From Aeromicrobium sp. (lineage in GTDB: Bacteria; Actinomycetota; Actinomycetes; Propionibacteriales; Nocardioidaceae): DNA of 64,000 nt. Shown here one piece after another: positions 23,241 through 32,601 of this stretch. Location of the stretch: the NCBI RefSeq assembly GCF_023146395.1, contig NZ_JAGLCD010000004.1:124001-188000 (forward strand). Direction: 5' to 3'. A model generated the notes under the pieces. That model had not been told where the DNA came from and did not search any database. It saw nothing but the letters and a program-made list of their open reading frames with translations. A program made the translations under genes and the position numbers. Every line of letters begins with the position of its first letter. The first letter of the stretch is position 1.

Positions 23241-23246
23241 TACTCT
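23241..23246 (+). promoter_or_regulatory. -10 element of leaderless murE promoter
   Basis: TACTCT is followed by 6 nt and the GTG at 23253. It gives murE and the genes after it a start point independent of ftsI, needed because lsr2 interrupts the cluster. Confidence 0.6.
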
Positions 23247-23252
23247 CGAGCG

Positions 23253-24782
23253 GTGCCAGACCTCATGCGTGACCGACCCGCGACGACGCCCCGACGGGGG
23301 CTTGGCGAGCTGGTCCAGGCAGCCGGAGCCACCGCTCGGTCAGGGGCTGAGGGGCCCGAGGTCGAGGTCACCGGCATCGCCCTGGGCAGCCGTCAGGTCG
23401 TGCCGGGTGACGCCTTCGCCGCACTGCCGGGAGCCCGTGCCCACGGAGCCCGTTTCGTCGGCGACGCCGCGGCCGCTGGGGCCGTCGCGGTCATCACCGA
23501 CGCCGAAGGCGCGGCGCTCGTCGCGGCCGACCCCCGCGCGGCCGACCTGCCCGTCGTGGTGCTCGACGACCCGCGCGGGGACCTGGGCCGGCTCAGTGCA
23601 GAGCTGTACGACCACCCCACGCGCGCTTTCACGACCCTCGGCGTCACAGGCACGCAGGGCAAGACCACCACGACCTATCTCGGCGAGTCCGCCGCGGGTC
23701 AGCCCGCCGCCGTCGTCGGCACGATCGGCACCCGCATCCTCGGCCGACCCGTCGCCTCGTCGCTCACGACGCCCGAAGCGCCGCAGCTGCAGGCCCTGTT
23801 CGCGGTGATGCGTGAGGAGGGTGTCCGCACCTGCGCGATGGAGGTCTCGAGCCACGCCCTCGTCAAGCACCGGGTCGACGGCTTCGCCTTCGACGTGGGC
23901 GTCTTCCTCAATCTCGGCCGCGACCACCTCGACTTCCACCGCGACCTGGAGGACTACTTCAACGCCAAGGCCCAGCTGTTCACGCCGGCCCACGCACGAC
24001 GCGGCGTCGTGAACGTCGACGACGCCTTCGGCCGGCGGCTGGCGACGGAGTCCGACGTGCCGGTCACGACCTTCTCCACCGACGGCGCGGCCGCCGACTG
24101 GCGCGCGGTCAACATCCGGTCGCACCGGCTCGGCTCGGAGCTGCAGCTCGTCGCGCCAGACGGTGCGGCCGTCGACGTCACGGTGCCGCTGCCGGGAGCG
24201 TTCAACGTCTCCAACGCGGTGGCGGTCCTGGTCGCGCTCGCGGGCGAGGGGCGGGACCTGGTCGAGCTCGCCACGGGGCTCGCGGCCTCGCCGGGGGTGC
24301 CGGGACGCATGGAGCACGTCGAGGCCGGCCAGGACTTCACCGTCGTGGTCGACTACGCCCACAAGCCTGATGCCGTCACGGCGGTGCTGCGCGCGCTGCG
24401 ACCGGTGACGCCGGGTCGCCTGATCGTCGTGATCGGCGCCGGCGGGGATCGCGACACGGGCAAGCGCCCCGTCATGGGGTCGGTCGCCGCCGAGCTCGCC
24501 GACCTCGTCGTCGTGACCGACGACAACCCCAGGTCCGAGGACCCGGCGCGCATCCGCCGGGCGGTGCTCGAGGGCACGCGCGGCCAGGTCGCCGAGACGA
24601 TCGAGATCGGAGATCGTCGCGCAGCCATCGCGCACGCCGTCGCGATCGCCCAGCGAGGCGACACGGTCGTGGTCGCGGGCAAGGGACACGAGTCCGGGCA
24701 GGAGATCGACGGCGTCGTGCACCCCTTCGACGACCGTGACGTGGTGCGCGGTGCCCTCGAGGGCAGGACGGCCGCGTCGTGA
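23253..24782 (+). CDS. murE: UDP-MurNAc-L-Ala-D-Glu--diaminopimelate ligase
   Basis: Adds the third stem residue to the peptidoglycan precursor using ATP. 509 residues. ATP loop TGTQGKTTTTY near 130; the Mur ligase signature continues with FLNLGRDHLDFH. DNPR at 424-427 is the diaminopimelate-selecting motif, so the third residue is DAP, not lysine; the motif does not separate meso- from LL-DAP. The leaderless GTG lies 6 nt after TACTCT. It overlaps murF by 4 nt. Confidence 0.95.
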   Translation: MPDLMRDRPATTPRRGLGELVQAAGATARSGAEGPEVEVTGIALGSRQVVPGDAFAALPGARAHGARFVGDAAAAGAVAVITDAEGAALVAADPRAADLPVVVLDDPRGDLGRLSAELYDHPTRAFTTLGVTGTQGKTTTTYLGESAAGQPAAVVGTIGTRILGRPVASSLTTPEAPQLQALFAVMREEGVRTCAMEVSSHALVKHRVDGFAFDVGVFLNLGRDHLDFHRDLEDYFNAKAQLFTPAHARRGVVNVDDAFGRRLATESDVPVTTFSTDGAAADWRAVNIRSHRLGSELQLVAPDGAAVDVTVPLPGAFNVSNAVAVLVALAGEGRDLVELATGLAASPGVPGRMEHVEAGQDFTVVVDYAHKPDAVTAVLRALRPVTPGRLIVVIGAGGDRDTGKRPVMGSVAAELADLVVVTDDNPRSEDPARIRRAVLEGTRGQVAETIEIGDRRAAIAHAVAIAQRGDTVVVAGKGHESGQEIDGVVHPFDDRDVVRGALEGRTAAS

Positions 24783-26179
24783 TCGAGCTGTCGGTCGGCC
24801 GGATCGCGGAGATCGTGGCGGGCAGGTCCGTCGGCGATCCGGAGGCGCTCGTGACGAGCCCCGTGGTCATCGACTCGCGCCACGTCCCCCCCGGCGGGTT
24901 GTTCGTCGCCCTGCGCGGTGAGCGCGCCGACGGGCACGATCACGTCGACGGCGCTGCCGGCCAGGGCGCGGCGGCCGCCCTCGTCGACCACGACCTGCCC
25001 GGCGCGCCGGTGCCGCTCGTCGTCGTCGACGACGTCACGGCCGCTCTGGGGCGGCTGGCCCGACACGTCCACGACGTGCTCGCGGCCGGAGGGCTCACGA
25101 CCCTCGCCCTGACCGGGTCGGCCGGCAAGACCAGTACCAAGGACCTGCTCGCCCACGTGCTCGACCCGGCGGGGCCCACGGTCGCTCCGGAGGGATCGTT
25201 CAACAACGAGTGGGGGGTCCCGCTCACGGTGCTGCGGGCCGATCGCTCGACCCGGTATCTCGTCGTGGAGATGGGGGCCCGCGGTCTGGGGCACATCGCG
25301 ACGCTGTGCCAGATCGCGCCGCCGGACGTCGCGGCCGTGCTCAACGTCGGCACGGCCCACGTCGGTGAGTTCGGTGGCCTGGAGCTCACGGCCCGCGCCA
25401 AGGGGGAGATCGTCGAGGCGCTGCGTCCTGCCGGCACCGCGGTGCTGAACCTCGACGACGACCGCGTGCGCGCCATGCGATCGCGCACCGCGGCCTCGGT
25501 GCTCGGCTTCGGCGCGGACCCGGCGGCCGCCGTGCGCCTGGCGTCGCTGGCCCTGGACGCCAGCGGCTTCCCCGCCCTGACCCTCGTGCACGCGGGGGAG
25601 TCCGTCGAGGTCGTCCTCCCGCAGCTCGGCCTGCACCACGGGGCCAACGCCGCCGCGGCGGTGTCGATGGCGGTCGCGGCCGGGGTGCCGTTCCGCGAGG
25701 CTGCCGCTCGCCTGGGCACGGCCACCCCCAGGTCGCCGCACCGCATGGCCCGTCACGTCACCGAGGACGGCGTGGTCGTGGTCGACGACGCGTACAACGC
25801 CAATCCTGAGTCGATGGCGGCCGCCGTCACCTGGCTCGCCGACACGGCCGGGCATCGCGGGGTGGCGGTTCTCGGGGCCATGCTCGAGCTCGGCGACGAG
25901 TCGGCGGAGCTGCACCGGCGCGTGGGCGAGCTGGCGCGGCGCTCAGGCCTGCGGTCGGTCGTCGTCGTGGGTGCCGACGCGGCCCCCATCGCCGCCGGCG
26001 CGGGCGACATCGCCGTCGTGGTGGCCGACGTCACCGAGGCGGTCGAGCACCTGCGGGCGAGCCTGCACCCTGAGGACGTCGTCCTCGTGAAAGCATCGAG
26101 GGGCGGTCGGTTGGAGCGGGTCGTCGACGCACTGCGCGCGCCGAACCGGCATACTGCCGGGGGACCACCCCCGCTGTAG
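24779..26179 (+). CDS. murF: UDP-MurNAc-tripeptide--D-Ala-D-Ala ligase
   Basis: Adds D-Ala-D-Ala to complete the UDP-MurNAc pentapeptide. 466 residues. The ATP loop TGSAGKTSTKD lies near 114-124, EGSFNNEWGVPLT and VEMGARGLGHIATL are family blocks, and the C-terminal domain has DDAYNANPESM. The GTG start overlaps the murE stop by 4 nt. A 66-nt gap to mraY holds a GAGAGGA ribosome site. D-Ala-D-Ala ligase (ddl) itself is not in the window. Confidence 0.95.
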   Translation: MIELSVGRIAEIVAGRSVGDPEALVTSPVVIDSRHVPPGGLFVALRGERADGHDHVDGAAGQGAAAALVDHDLPGAPVPLVVVDDVTAALGRLARHVHDVLAAGGLTTLALTGSAGKTSTKDLLAHVLDPAGPTVAPEGSFNNEWGVPLTVLRADRSTRYLVVEMGARGLGHIATLCQIAPPDVAAVLNVGTAHVGEFGGLELTARAKGEIVEALRPAGTAVLNLDDDRVRAMRSRTAASVLGFGADPAAAVRLASLALDASGFPALTLVHAGESVEVVLPQLGLHHGANAAAAVSMAVAAGVPFREAAARLGTATPRSPHRMARHVTEDGVVVVDDAYNANPESMAAAVTWLADTAGHRGVAVLGAMLELGDESAELHRRVGELARRSGLRSVVVVGADAAPIAAGAGDIAVVVADVTEAVEHLRASLHPEDVVLVKASRGGRLERVVDALRAPNRHTAGGPPPL

Positions 26180-26245
26180 GGGTGGGTCAGACAGCCCACC
26201 TGCACAGCCCGCCCGTCCGCCCGATCGAGAGGAACACCACCCCCG

Positions 26246-27310
26246 ATGTTGGCCATCCTGATCGCCGGAGCCGTGGCGCTGATGAGCACGCTGCTCGGGA
26301 CGCGTCTCGCCATCAAGGTGCTGGTCGCCAAGGGGTACGGGCAGCTCATCCGCGACGACGGACCGACGTCGCACCACGTCAAGCGCGGCACGCCCACGAT
26401 GGGCGGCCTGGTGATCCTGTTCGCCGTCGTCCTGGGCTACGCGGCGGGGCGCCTGCAGGTCGGCGTGGCACCGAGCGCATCGGCACTGCTGCTGCTGTTC
26501 CTGTTCGTGGGTCTCGGGGCGATCGGCTTCCTCGACGACTACATCAAGATCTCGCGGCAACGCAGTCTCGGCCTGCGCAGCAAGGCCAAGATGATCGGGC
26601 AGATCGCCGTCGGGCTGGTGTTCGCCCTGCTCGCGATCCGGTTCGAGGACGAGAACGGCGACACCCCCATCACGCACGGGATCAGCTTCACGCGCGACCT
26701 GGTCGGCTGGGAGCTGCCCACCGTGCTGCTCGTCGTCTGGGTCCTGATCCTGATCGCGGGTGCCAGCAACGGCGTCAACCTGACCGACGGTCTCGACGGC
26801 CTGGCCACGGGCGCGTCCGTCATGGTGTTCGGCGCCTTCGTGCTGATCAACATCTGGCAGTTCAACCAGAGCTGTGCGCTCGCGCCGGGACCGAAGTGCT
26901 ACGACGTCCGCGATCCGCTCGACCTCGCGATCGTGGCGTCGGCGCTGACGGGTGCGTGCTTCGGGTTCCTGTGGTGGAACACCTCGCCGGCCAAGATCTT
27001 CATGGGCGACACCGGGTCGCTCTCCCTCGGCGGCGCCATGGCCGGCTTCGCCCTCATGACGCGCACCGAGCTCCTGCTCGTGGTCCTCGGCGGATTGTTC
27101 GTCATCATCACGGCGTCGGTCATCCTGCAGGTCGGCTACTTCAAGCTCTCCGGCGGCAAACGGATCTTCCGCATGGCGCCCCTGCAGCACCACTTCGAGC
27201 TGCTGGGATGGGCCGAGATCACGATCGTCGTGCGCTTCTGGCTCATCAGTGGCCTGTGCGTCGCGACCGGGCTCGGCATCTTCTACTGGGAATGGGTCAC
27301 CGGCCTGTGA
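26246..27310 (+). CDS. mraY: Phospho-MurNAc-pentapeptide-transferase (lipid I synthase)
   Basis: Integral membrane enzyme that links phospho-MurNAc-pentapeptide to undecaprenyl phosphate. 354 residues with about ten membrane helices. Diagnostic blocks: [11 protein letters not shown] near 50, FLDDYIKI (catalytic Asp pair) near 95, [15 protein letters not shown] near 174, [10 protein letters not shown] near 254, and QHHFELLGW. Its stop overlaps a 13-codon bridging ORF that leads to murD. Confidence 0.95.
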   Translation: MLAILIAGAVALMSTLLGTRLAIKVLVAKGYGQLIRDDGPTSHHVKRGTPTMGGLVILFAVVLGYAAGRLQVGVAPSASALLLLFLFVGLGAIGFLDDYIKISRQRSLGLRSKAKMIGQIAVGLVFALLAIRFEDENGDTPITHGISFTRDLVGWELPTVLLVVWVLILIAGASNGVNLTDGLDGLATGASVMVFGAFVLINIWQFNQSCALAPGPKCYDVRDPLDLAIVASALTGACFGFLWWNTSPAKIFMGDTGSLSLGGAMAGFALMTRTELLLVVLGGLFVIITASVILQVGYFKLSGGKRIFRMAPLQHHFELLGWAEITIVVRFWLISGLCVATGLGIFYWEWVTGL

Positions 27311-27348
27311 GCCAGCGCTCCCTCCAGCTCACGGGGGCGTCCCGGTGA
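27307..27348 (+). CDS. 13-codon bridging micro-ORF between mraY and murD
   Basis: The GTG overlaps the mraY stop (GTGA) and the TGA overlaps the murD GTG (GTGA), so it fills the 34-nt gap exactly. The encoded peptide is polar with no feature of note. murD has only a weak G-rich stretch upstream, so ribosomes coming through this ORF could help start it. Annotation as a coupling element is inference. Confidence 0.4.
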   Translation: MSQRSLQLTGASR

Positions 27349-28799
27349 GCGTCGATCCTCGGACCCTCGACCGGGAGACCTCCTGGTCCGGCGTCCGCGC
27401 GGTCGTCGCGGGCCTGGGCGCCAGCGGCTACGCCGCGGCCGACACGCTGCAGCACCTGCTCGCGGACGTCGTGGTGATCGACCACGCCGTCCCGGAGGGT
27501 GCCCAGCGGGAGAAGGCCACGCTCCTGGAGATCCTCGGCGTCGACGTCAGGATGGGGCCCGGTGCCGGGGTCGACCTGGACGACGTCGACCTCGTCGTGA
27601 CCTCGCCGGGCTGGTCGCCCGCAAACCCCCTCTTCCGCGAGGCCGCCGATCGCGGCATCCCGGTCTGGGGCGAGGTCGAGCTCGCCTGGCGGCTGCGCGG
27701 CCCCGACGCGGCGCCGTGGCTGGCGGTCACCGGCACGAACGGCAAGACCACGACCGTGCAGATGCTCGACGAGATCCTGCGCGCCGAGGGTCTGCGCTCG
27801 GCCGCCGTCGGCAACGTCGGCCGGCCCGTGCTCGAGGCCGTCATGGATCCCGAGCCCTACGACGTCCTGGCCGTCGAGCTCTCGAGCTATCAGCTGCACT
27901 GGAGCGAGTCGCTCTCGTGCGAGGCGTCGGTCGTGCTCAACGTCGAGCCCGACCACCTCGACTGGCACGGCACCGAGGCGGCGTACGCGGCAGCGAAGGG
28001 ACGCATCTACGAGAACGCCCGCGTCGCCTGCGTCTACAACGTGGACGATCCCACGACCGAGCACCTGGTGACCGAGGCGGACGTCGTCGAGGGCTGCCGC
28101 GCGATCGGGTTCACGCTGGGCACCCCGGGTCCGAGCATGATCGGCCTCGTCGAGGACGTCATCGCCGATCGGGCGTTCGTCGAGGATCGGCACACCAGCG
28201 CGGCCGAGCTCGGGACCCTCGCCGACCTCGAGCGCGACGGCGTCCCCGCGGCGCCCCACGTCGTGGCCGACGCGCTGGCCGCGGCCGCCCTGGCGCGCGC
28301 GCACGGAGTGTCGCAGCGCGCGGTGCGCGACGGTCTGCGCGGCTTCCGTCTCGACGCGCACCGCATGGCGCTGGTCGCCGACGCGGAGGGCGTGCGCTGG
28401 ATCGACGACTCCAAGGCCACGAACGTGAGTGCGGCGCGCGCCGCACTCCACGCTGCCGAGCCCGTCGTCTGGATCGCCGGCGGGCTGGCCAAGGGCGCCA
28501 CGTTCGACGAGCTCGTGCTCGACGTGCGCGACCGGCTGCGCGGGGTCGTGCTGGTGGGCCGCGACCGCCCACTCATCGCGGAGGCACTGCGGCGACACGC
28601 GCCCGAGGTCCCGTGGTTGGAGGTCGACACAGGTGAAACTGACCTCATGGATGCGGTTGTCGTGGCTGCGGCCTCGTTCGCCCGTCAGGGCGACACGGTG
28701 CTGCTCGCCCCGGCATGCGCCTCCATGGACCAGTTCCGCAGCTACGCCCACCGCGGTGAGGCCTTCGCCGCAGCCGTGCGGCGCCACACCCGCACCTGA
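27345..28799 (+). CDS. murD: UDP-MurNAc-L-alanine--D-glutamate ligase
   Basis: Adds D-glutamate to UDP-MurNAc-Ala. 484 residues from the GTG at 27345, which restores the normal N-terminus (WSGVRAVVAGLGASGYAAAD). ATP loop VTGTNGKTTTV near 127, NVEPDHLDWHGT near 204, WIDDSKATN near 351, and LLAPACASMDQF near the end. A longer open frame upstream overlaps mraY and is not used. The usual gap to ftsW contains a 4-codon micro-ORF. Confidence 0.94.
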   Translation: MSVDPRTLDRETSWSGVRAVVAGLGASGYAAADTLQHLLADVVVIDHAVPEGAQREKATLLEILGVDVRMGPGAGVDLDDVDLVVTSPGWSPANPLFREAADRGIPVWGEVELAWRLRGPDAAPWLAVTGTNGKTTTVQMLDEILRAEGLRSAAVGNVGRPVLEAVMDPEPYDVLAVELSSYQLHWSESLSCEASVVLNVEPDHLDWHGTEAAYAAAKGRIYENARVACVYNVDDPTTEHLVTEADVVEGCRAIGFTLGTPGPSMIGLVEDVIADRAFVEDRHTSAAELGTLADLERDGVPAAPHVVADALAAAALARAHGVSQRAVRDGLRGFRLDAHRMALVADAEGVRWIDDSKATNVSAARAALHAAEPVVWIAGGLAKGATFDELVLDVRDRLRGVVLVGRDRPLIAEALRRHAPEVPWLEVDTGETDLMDAVVVAAASFARQGDTVLLAPACASMDQFRSYAHRGEAFAAAVRRHTRT

Positions 28800-28844
28800 C
28801 GAGACCGACCACTCCTGACACCCCTTCCCCCAGGAGAACCACCC

Positions 28845-28859
28845 GTGAGCACCGCATGA
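28845..28859 (+). CDS. 4-codon micro-ORF coupled to ftsW
   Basis: AGGAG at 28832-28836 lies 8 nt before this GTG but 19 nt before the ftsW ATG. The frame reads four codons and its TGA overlaps the ftsW ATG (ATGA). The ribosome site therefore fits the micro-ORF, not ftsW, which suggests that ftsW is entered by stop-start coupling. The two frames differ, so this is not an alternative ftsW start. Confidence 0.45.
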   Translation: MSTA

Positions 28860-30073
28860 GCACCACCACGACCGACCGTCGTCCCGCCGAGGCGCTGCGC
28901 CGCGTGCTCGAGCGCCCGCTGGCGTCCTACCAGCTCGTTCTCGGCGCCTCGGCGCTGCTCGTGGGACTGGGGCTGGTCATGGTCCTGAGCGCCAGCTCGG
29001 TGCTCGCCTTCCGCTCCGGCGGGAACTCCTACGCGATCGTCATGAAGCAGGGCCTCTTCGCCCTGCTCGGCCTCGCGGGTGCCTACACCGCCCTCAAGCT
29101 GCCGCTCTCGGCCCTGCGCAAGCTCGCGGTTCCGCTGCTGGTCGTCGTCGTGGCGCTGATGCTCCTGACCCTGGTGCCGGGCATCGGCGTCGAGGTCGGC
29201 GGCAACCGCAACTGGCTGCCGCTCGCGGCCGGTTTCCGTCTGCAGCCGTCGGAGTTCGCCAAGCTCGCCATCATCATCTGGATCGCCGCGATGTACGCCA
29301 ATCGCCAGAAGGCCCTGCACGGCCGGCGTTCCACGCACACGATGCTCATGCCGATCGTGCCGGTCGCGGGGTCGGTCGCCGGGCTGGTCGTGCTGCAGAA
29401 GGACCTGGGCACCGCGCTGGTGCTGTTCGCGGTGATCTTCGGACTCCTCTGGGCCGTGGGTCTGCCCCGCAAGCTCGTCGCCGCGGGTGCGGCGCTGCTC
29501 GGCGTCGCCCTGGTCCTGCTGGTCGCCACCGCCCCGCACCGGGTCGACCGGCTCTTCAACTTCATCGACCCGCTGTCGGACCCCGACCGCACGGGATACC
29601 AGGCGATCCACTCGATGATGGCCCTGGCCACGGGTGGCTTCTGGGGGGTCGGCCTGGGGGGCAGCCGCCAGAAGTGGGGCGCCCTGCCCAACGCGCACAC
29701 CGACTTCATCTTGTCGGTCGTGGGGGAGGAGCTCGGCCTGTTCGGCACGCTGATCGTGCTGGTGCTGTTCGTCGTGCTCACGGTCGCGGGGGTGCGCATC
29801 GCCCTGCGCACCCGCGATCCCTTCGCGCACTACCTCGCGGTCGGCATCACGGTCTGGATCAGCGTGCAGGCCGCGATCAACATCGGCATGGTCCTGGGCC
29901 TGCTGCCCGTCATCGGCATCACCCTGCCGCTCATGTCGTACGGCGGCTCGAGCCTGCTCGTCACGATGACGGCGCTCGGCCTGCTGGCGCGGTGCGCCCT
30001 CACCGAGCCCGGCGCGGAGCGTGCACTGTCCACGCGCCGGACTGCGCGCCGCAAGCAGGCGGCGGTGCGATGA
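28856..30073 (+). CDS. ftsW: Septal peptidoglycan polymerase FtsW (SEDS family)
   Basis: Lipid II polymerase acting with FtsI at the septum. 405 residues, about ten membrane helices. SEDS blocks: GGNRNWLPLAAGFRLQPSEF near 118-138 (including the catalytic Asp/Glu loop region), LLQKDLGTALVLF near 180, and PHRVDRLFNFIDPLSDP followed by GYQ. The C-terminus is LPLMSYGGSSLLVTM then a basic tail. It is translated after a 4-codon micro-ORF and overlaps murG by 4 nt. Confidence 0.95.
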   Translation: MSTTTTDRRPAEALRRVLERPLASYQLVLGASALLVGLGLVMVLSASSVLAFRSGGNSYAIVMKQGLFALLGLAGAYTALKLPLSALRKLAVPLLVVVVALMLLTLVPGIGVEVGGNRNWLPLAAGFRLQPSEFAKLAIIIWIAAMYANRQKALHGRRSTHTMLMPIVPVAGSVAGLVVLQKDLGTALVLFAVIFGLLWAVGLPRKLVAAGAALLGVALVLLVATAPHRVDRLFNFIDPLSDPDRTGYQAIHSMMALATGGFWGVGLGGSRQKWGALPNAHTDFILSVVGEELGLFGTLIVLVLFVVLTVAGVRIALRTRDPFAHYLAVGITVWISVQAAINIGMVLGLLPVIGITLPLMSYGGSSLLVTMTALGLLARCALTEPGAERALSTRRTARRKQAAVR

Positions 30074-31179
30074 GCGTGAAGGTCCTGCTGGCCGGCGGCG
30101 GCACCGCGGGTCACACGTCGCCGTTGCTCGCGACGGCCGCGGTGCTGCGCGAGGCCGGCGCCGAGATCACGTGCCTGGGCACGCCGCGCGGGCTCGAGGT
30201 CACGCTGATCCCCCAGGCCGGCTACCCGCTGGAGCTCGTGCCGCCCGTGCCGTTGCCGCGCAAGCCCGGTGCCGACCTCGCGAAGGTCCCGGTGCGTCTG
30301 CGACGTTCGGTGGCCGCAGCGCGAGAGGTCATCGAGCGGGTGCAGCCCGACGTCGTCTGCGGGTTCGGCGGCTACGTCTCGGTGCCGGCGTACCTGGCGG
30401 CGCGCAAGCGGGTCCCGATCGTCGTGCACGAGGGCAATGCCCGACCCGGCATCGCCAACAAGCTCGGTGCGAGGTTCACGACCCACGTCGCCACGAGCTT
30501 CCCCGGCACCGAGCTGCCGCACGCCCGGCTGATCGGGCTGCCGATCCGGCGTCTGATCTCGACCCTGGACCGCGATGCCCTGCGCGCCGAGGCCCGGGCA
30601 TTCTTCGGGCTCGACGCCGACCGGCCGACCCTGCTCGTCACCGGTGGCTCCCAGGGGGCACGGCGCATCAACCACGCCGTCTCCGGGGCGGCCCGTGAGC
30701 TGGCCGATGCCGGTCTCCAGGTCCTGCACGTGGCCGGACGGGTCGACGAGGCCACGCCCGAGCGGCGCCAGGGCGACCCGCCCTACGTCGTGGAGGGCTT
30801 CGTCGACCGCATGGACCTCGCCTACGCGGCGGCCGACTTCATCGTGTGCCGGGCCGGGGCCAACACCGTCACCGAGGTCGCGGTCACGGGCCTGCCGGCC
30901 GCGTTCGTCCCTCTGCCGATCGGCAACGGGGAGCAGGCCGTCAACGCCCATCCCGTCGTGCAGTCGGGGGGAGCGCTGCTGATCGACGACGCCGCCGTCA
31001 CCTCGCGCTGGGTCGAGCAGGTCATCGTCCCGCTGATGCGCGACACGACCCGGCTGGCGCAGATGAGCCAGGCGGCCGCGCACGAGCTTCCGCGTGACGC
31101 CGACCAGCGACTCGCTGAGATGGTGCTCGCCGCTGCCGGTACCCCCGGCTCCTCGGCCTCGGCGGGCGGCGCCTCCTGA
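30070..31179 (+). CDS. murG: UDP-GlcNAc--lipid I N-acetylglucosaminyltransferase
   Basis: Makes lipid II from lipid I and UDP-GlcNAc on the inner face of the membrane. 369 residues. LLAGGGTAGHTSPLLATA is at 5-22, GFGGYVSVPAYLAA near 97, VVHEGNARPGIANK near 117, VTGGSQGARRIN near 190, and CRAGANTVTEV near 258. The ATG overlaps ftsW by 4 nt and the stop shares one base with the murC ATG. Confidence 0.95.
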   Translation: MSVKVLLAGGGTAGHTSPLLATAAVLREAGAEITCLGTPRGLEVTLIPQAGYPLELVPPVPLPRKPGADLAKVPVRLRRSVAAAREVIERVQPDVVCGFGGYVSVPAYLAARKRVPIVVHEGNARPGIANKLGARFTTHVATSFPGTELPHARLIGLPIRRLISTLDRDALRAEARAFFGLDADRPTLLVTGGSQGARRINHAVSGAARELADAGLQVLHVAGRVDEATPERRQGDPPYVVEGFVDRMDLAYAAADFIVCRAGANTVTEVAVTGLPAAFVPLPIGNGEQAVNAHPVVQSGGALLIDDAAVTSRWVEQVIVPLMRDTTRLAQMSQAAAHELPRDADQRLAEMVLAAAGTPGSSASAGGAS

Positions 31180-32594
31180 TGCGGGTCCCGGTCCCGGACG
31201 TCATCGAGCCGGCGTCGTCGCTGCACCACGTCCACCTGGTCGGCGTGGGCGGCGCGGGTCTGTCCGCGATCGCGCGGCTGCTCGCCCAGCAGGGCGTCGA
31301 GGTCAGCGGCAGCGACCAGGCCGCCTCGGCGGTCACGCGAGCGCTGGTCGACGAGGGGGTCAAGGTCCACGTGGGGCACCGCGCCGAGAACGTGGCCGGG
31401 GCCGACACCGTCGTGGTGTCCACCGCGGTCCGGGAGGACAATCCCGAGGTCGTCGCCGCGCAGGCCGCCGGGATCCGCCTGTGGCCGCGCTCCGCGGGGC
31501 TCGCCTCGCTCATGGCCGGCCGTCGCACGACGGCTGTCGCCGGCACGCACGGCAAGACCACGACCACGGCGATGCTGACGTGTGCCCTGCTGGAGGCCGG
31601 CGTCGATCCGTCCTTCGCGATCGGCGCGGAGGTCGCGCGCCTGGGCACGAACGCCCGGCTCGGCAGGGGCGACGACCTCGTGGTCGAGGCCGACGAGTCC
31701 GATGGCGCGTTCCTCGTCTACCACCCGGCCGGAGCCGTCGTGACCAACGTCGACCCGGACCACCTCGACGTCTGGGGCACGCCGGAGGCCTACGCCCAGG
31801 CCTTCGACGAGTTCGTCACCACGATCGGGGAGTTCCTCGTGCTCGACGCCGACGACTCGGGCGCGGCGCTCCTGGCCGAGCCCGGTCGCGCGCGTGGCCT
31901 CGACGTCGTCACGTGCGGATTCGACGCGCCGGGCACCACGTGGACCGGATCCGAGCTCGCGATCGACGCCTCTGGCACCCGGTTCACGGCCTCCGGGCCG
32001 GGCGGGGTGCAGGTCGACGTCGCGCTGAGCGTCGTCGGCGCGCACTACGCGCGTGACGCGTTGCTGGCCCTGGCCACGGCCCACCGCCTGGGTGCCGACG
32101 TCGGGGCGGCAGCAGCCGGGCTCGCCACGTACACCGGCGCCGCGCGACGCATGCAGCACCTGGGCGACGCCGGTGGGGTTCGTGTCTACGACTCCTACGC
32201 GCACCACCCCACCGAGATCACGGCCGACCTCGCGGCCGCCCGTGCGGTGGCCGGCAACGCCCGCCTCGTCGTGGCGTTCCAACCGCACCTGGTCAGCCGC
32301 ACCCGACTGTTCGGCCGGGCGATGGGGCGGGCGCTCTCGAGCGCCGACCGCGTCGTGGTGGCCGATCTCTACCTGGCCCGTGAAGAGCCGGACCCCACCG
32401 TCACCTCGGCGCTCGTGGTCGGCTCGGTCGAGGGGACCCCGGCGAGCGAGGGGGGACCGGTCGTCGGGCTCGACGCCGTGCTGGCCGACCTCGTGCGCCC
32501 GGGGGACCTGCTCCTGACCCTGGGGGCGGGCGACATCACGACGGTGGGACCGCGCCTGCTCGACCGGCTCGCCGCGACGCCCGTCGACGGCTGA
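31179..32594 (+). CDS. murC: UDP-N-acetylmuramate--L-alanine ligase
   Basis: Adds L-alanine to UDP-MurNAc, the first stem residue. 471 residues. The N-terminal VHLVGVGGAGLSAIARLL binds the UDP moiety, GTHGKTTTTAML is the ATP loop near 124, VEADESDGAF near 171 and NVDPDHLDVWGT near 190 complete the Mur signature, with SYAHHPTEI near 340. It starts on TGATG with murG. It is not fused to ddl. Confidence 0.95.
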   Translation: MRVPVPDVIEPASSLHHVHLVGVGGAGLSAIARLLAQQGVEVSGSDQAASAVTRALVDEGVKVHVGHRAENVAGADTVVVSTAVREDNPEVVAAQAAGIRLWPRSAGLASLMAGRRTTAVAGTHGKTTTTAMLTCALLEAGVDPSFAIGAEVARLGTNARLGRGDDLVVEADESDGAFLVYHPAGAVVTNVDPDHLDVWGTPEAYAQAFDEFVTTIGEFLVLDADDSGAALLAEPGRARGLDVVTCGFDAPGTTWTGSELAIDASGTRFTASGPGGVQVDVALSVVGAHYARDALLALATAHRLGADVGAAAAGLATYTGAARRMQHLGDAGGVRVYDSYAHHPTEITADLAAARAVAGNARLVVAFQPHLVSRTRLFGRAMGRALSSADRVVVADLYLAREEPDPTVTSALVVGSVEGTPASEGGPVVGLDAVLADLVRPGDLLLTLGAGDITTVGPRLLDRLAATPVDG

Positions 32595-32601
32595 CCCCAT
32601 C

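Noticed and set aside
26182..27348. Alternative long frame over mraY
   Set aside because: Frame-shifted shadow of mraY with Arg-rich product; only its last 13 codons coincide with the bridging micro-ORF.
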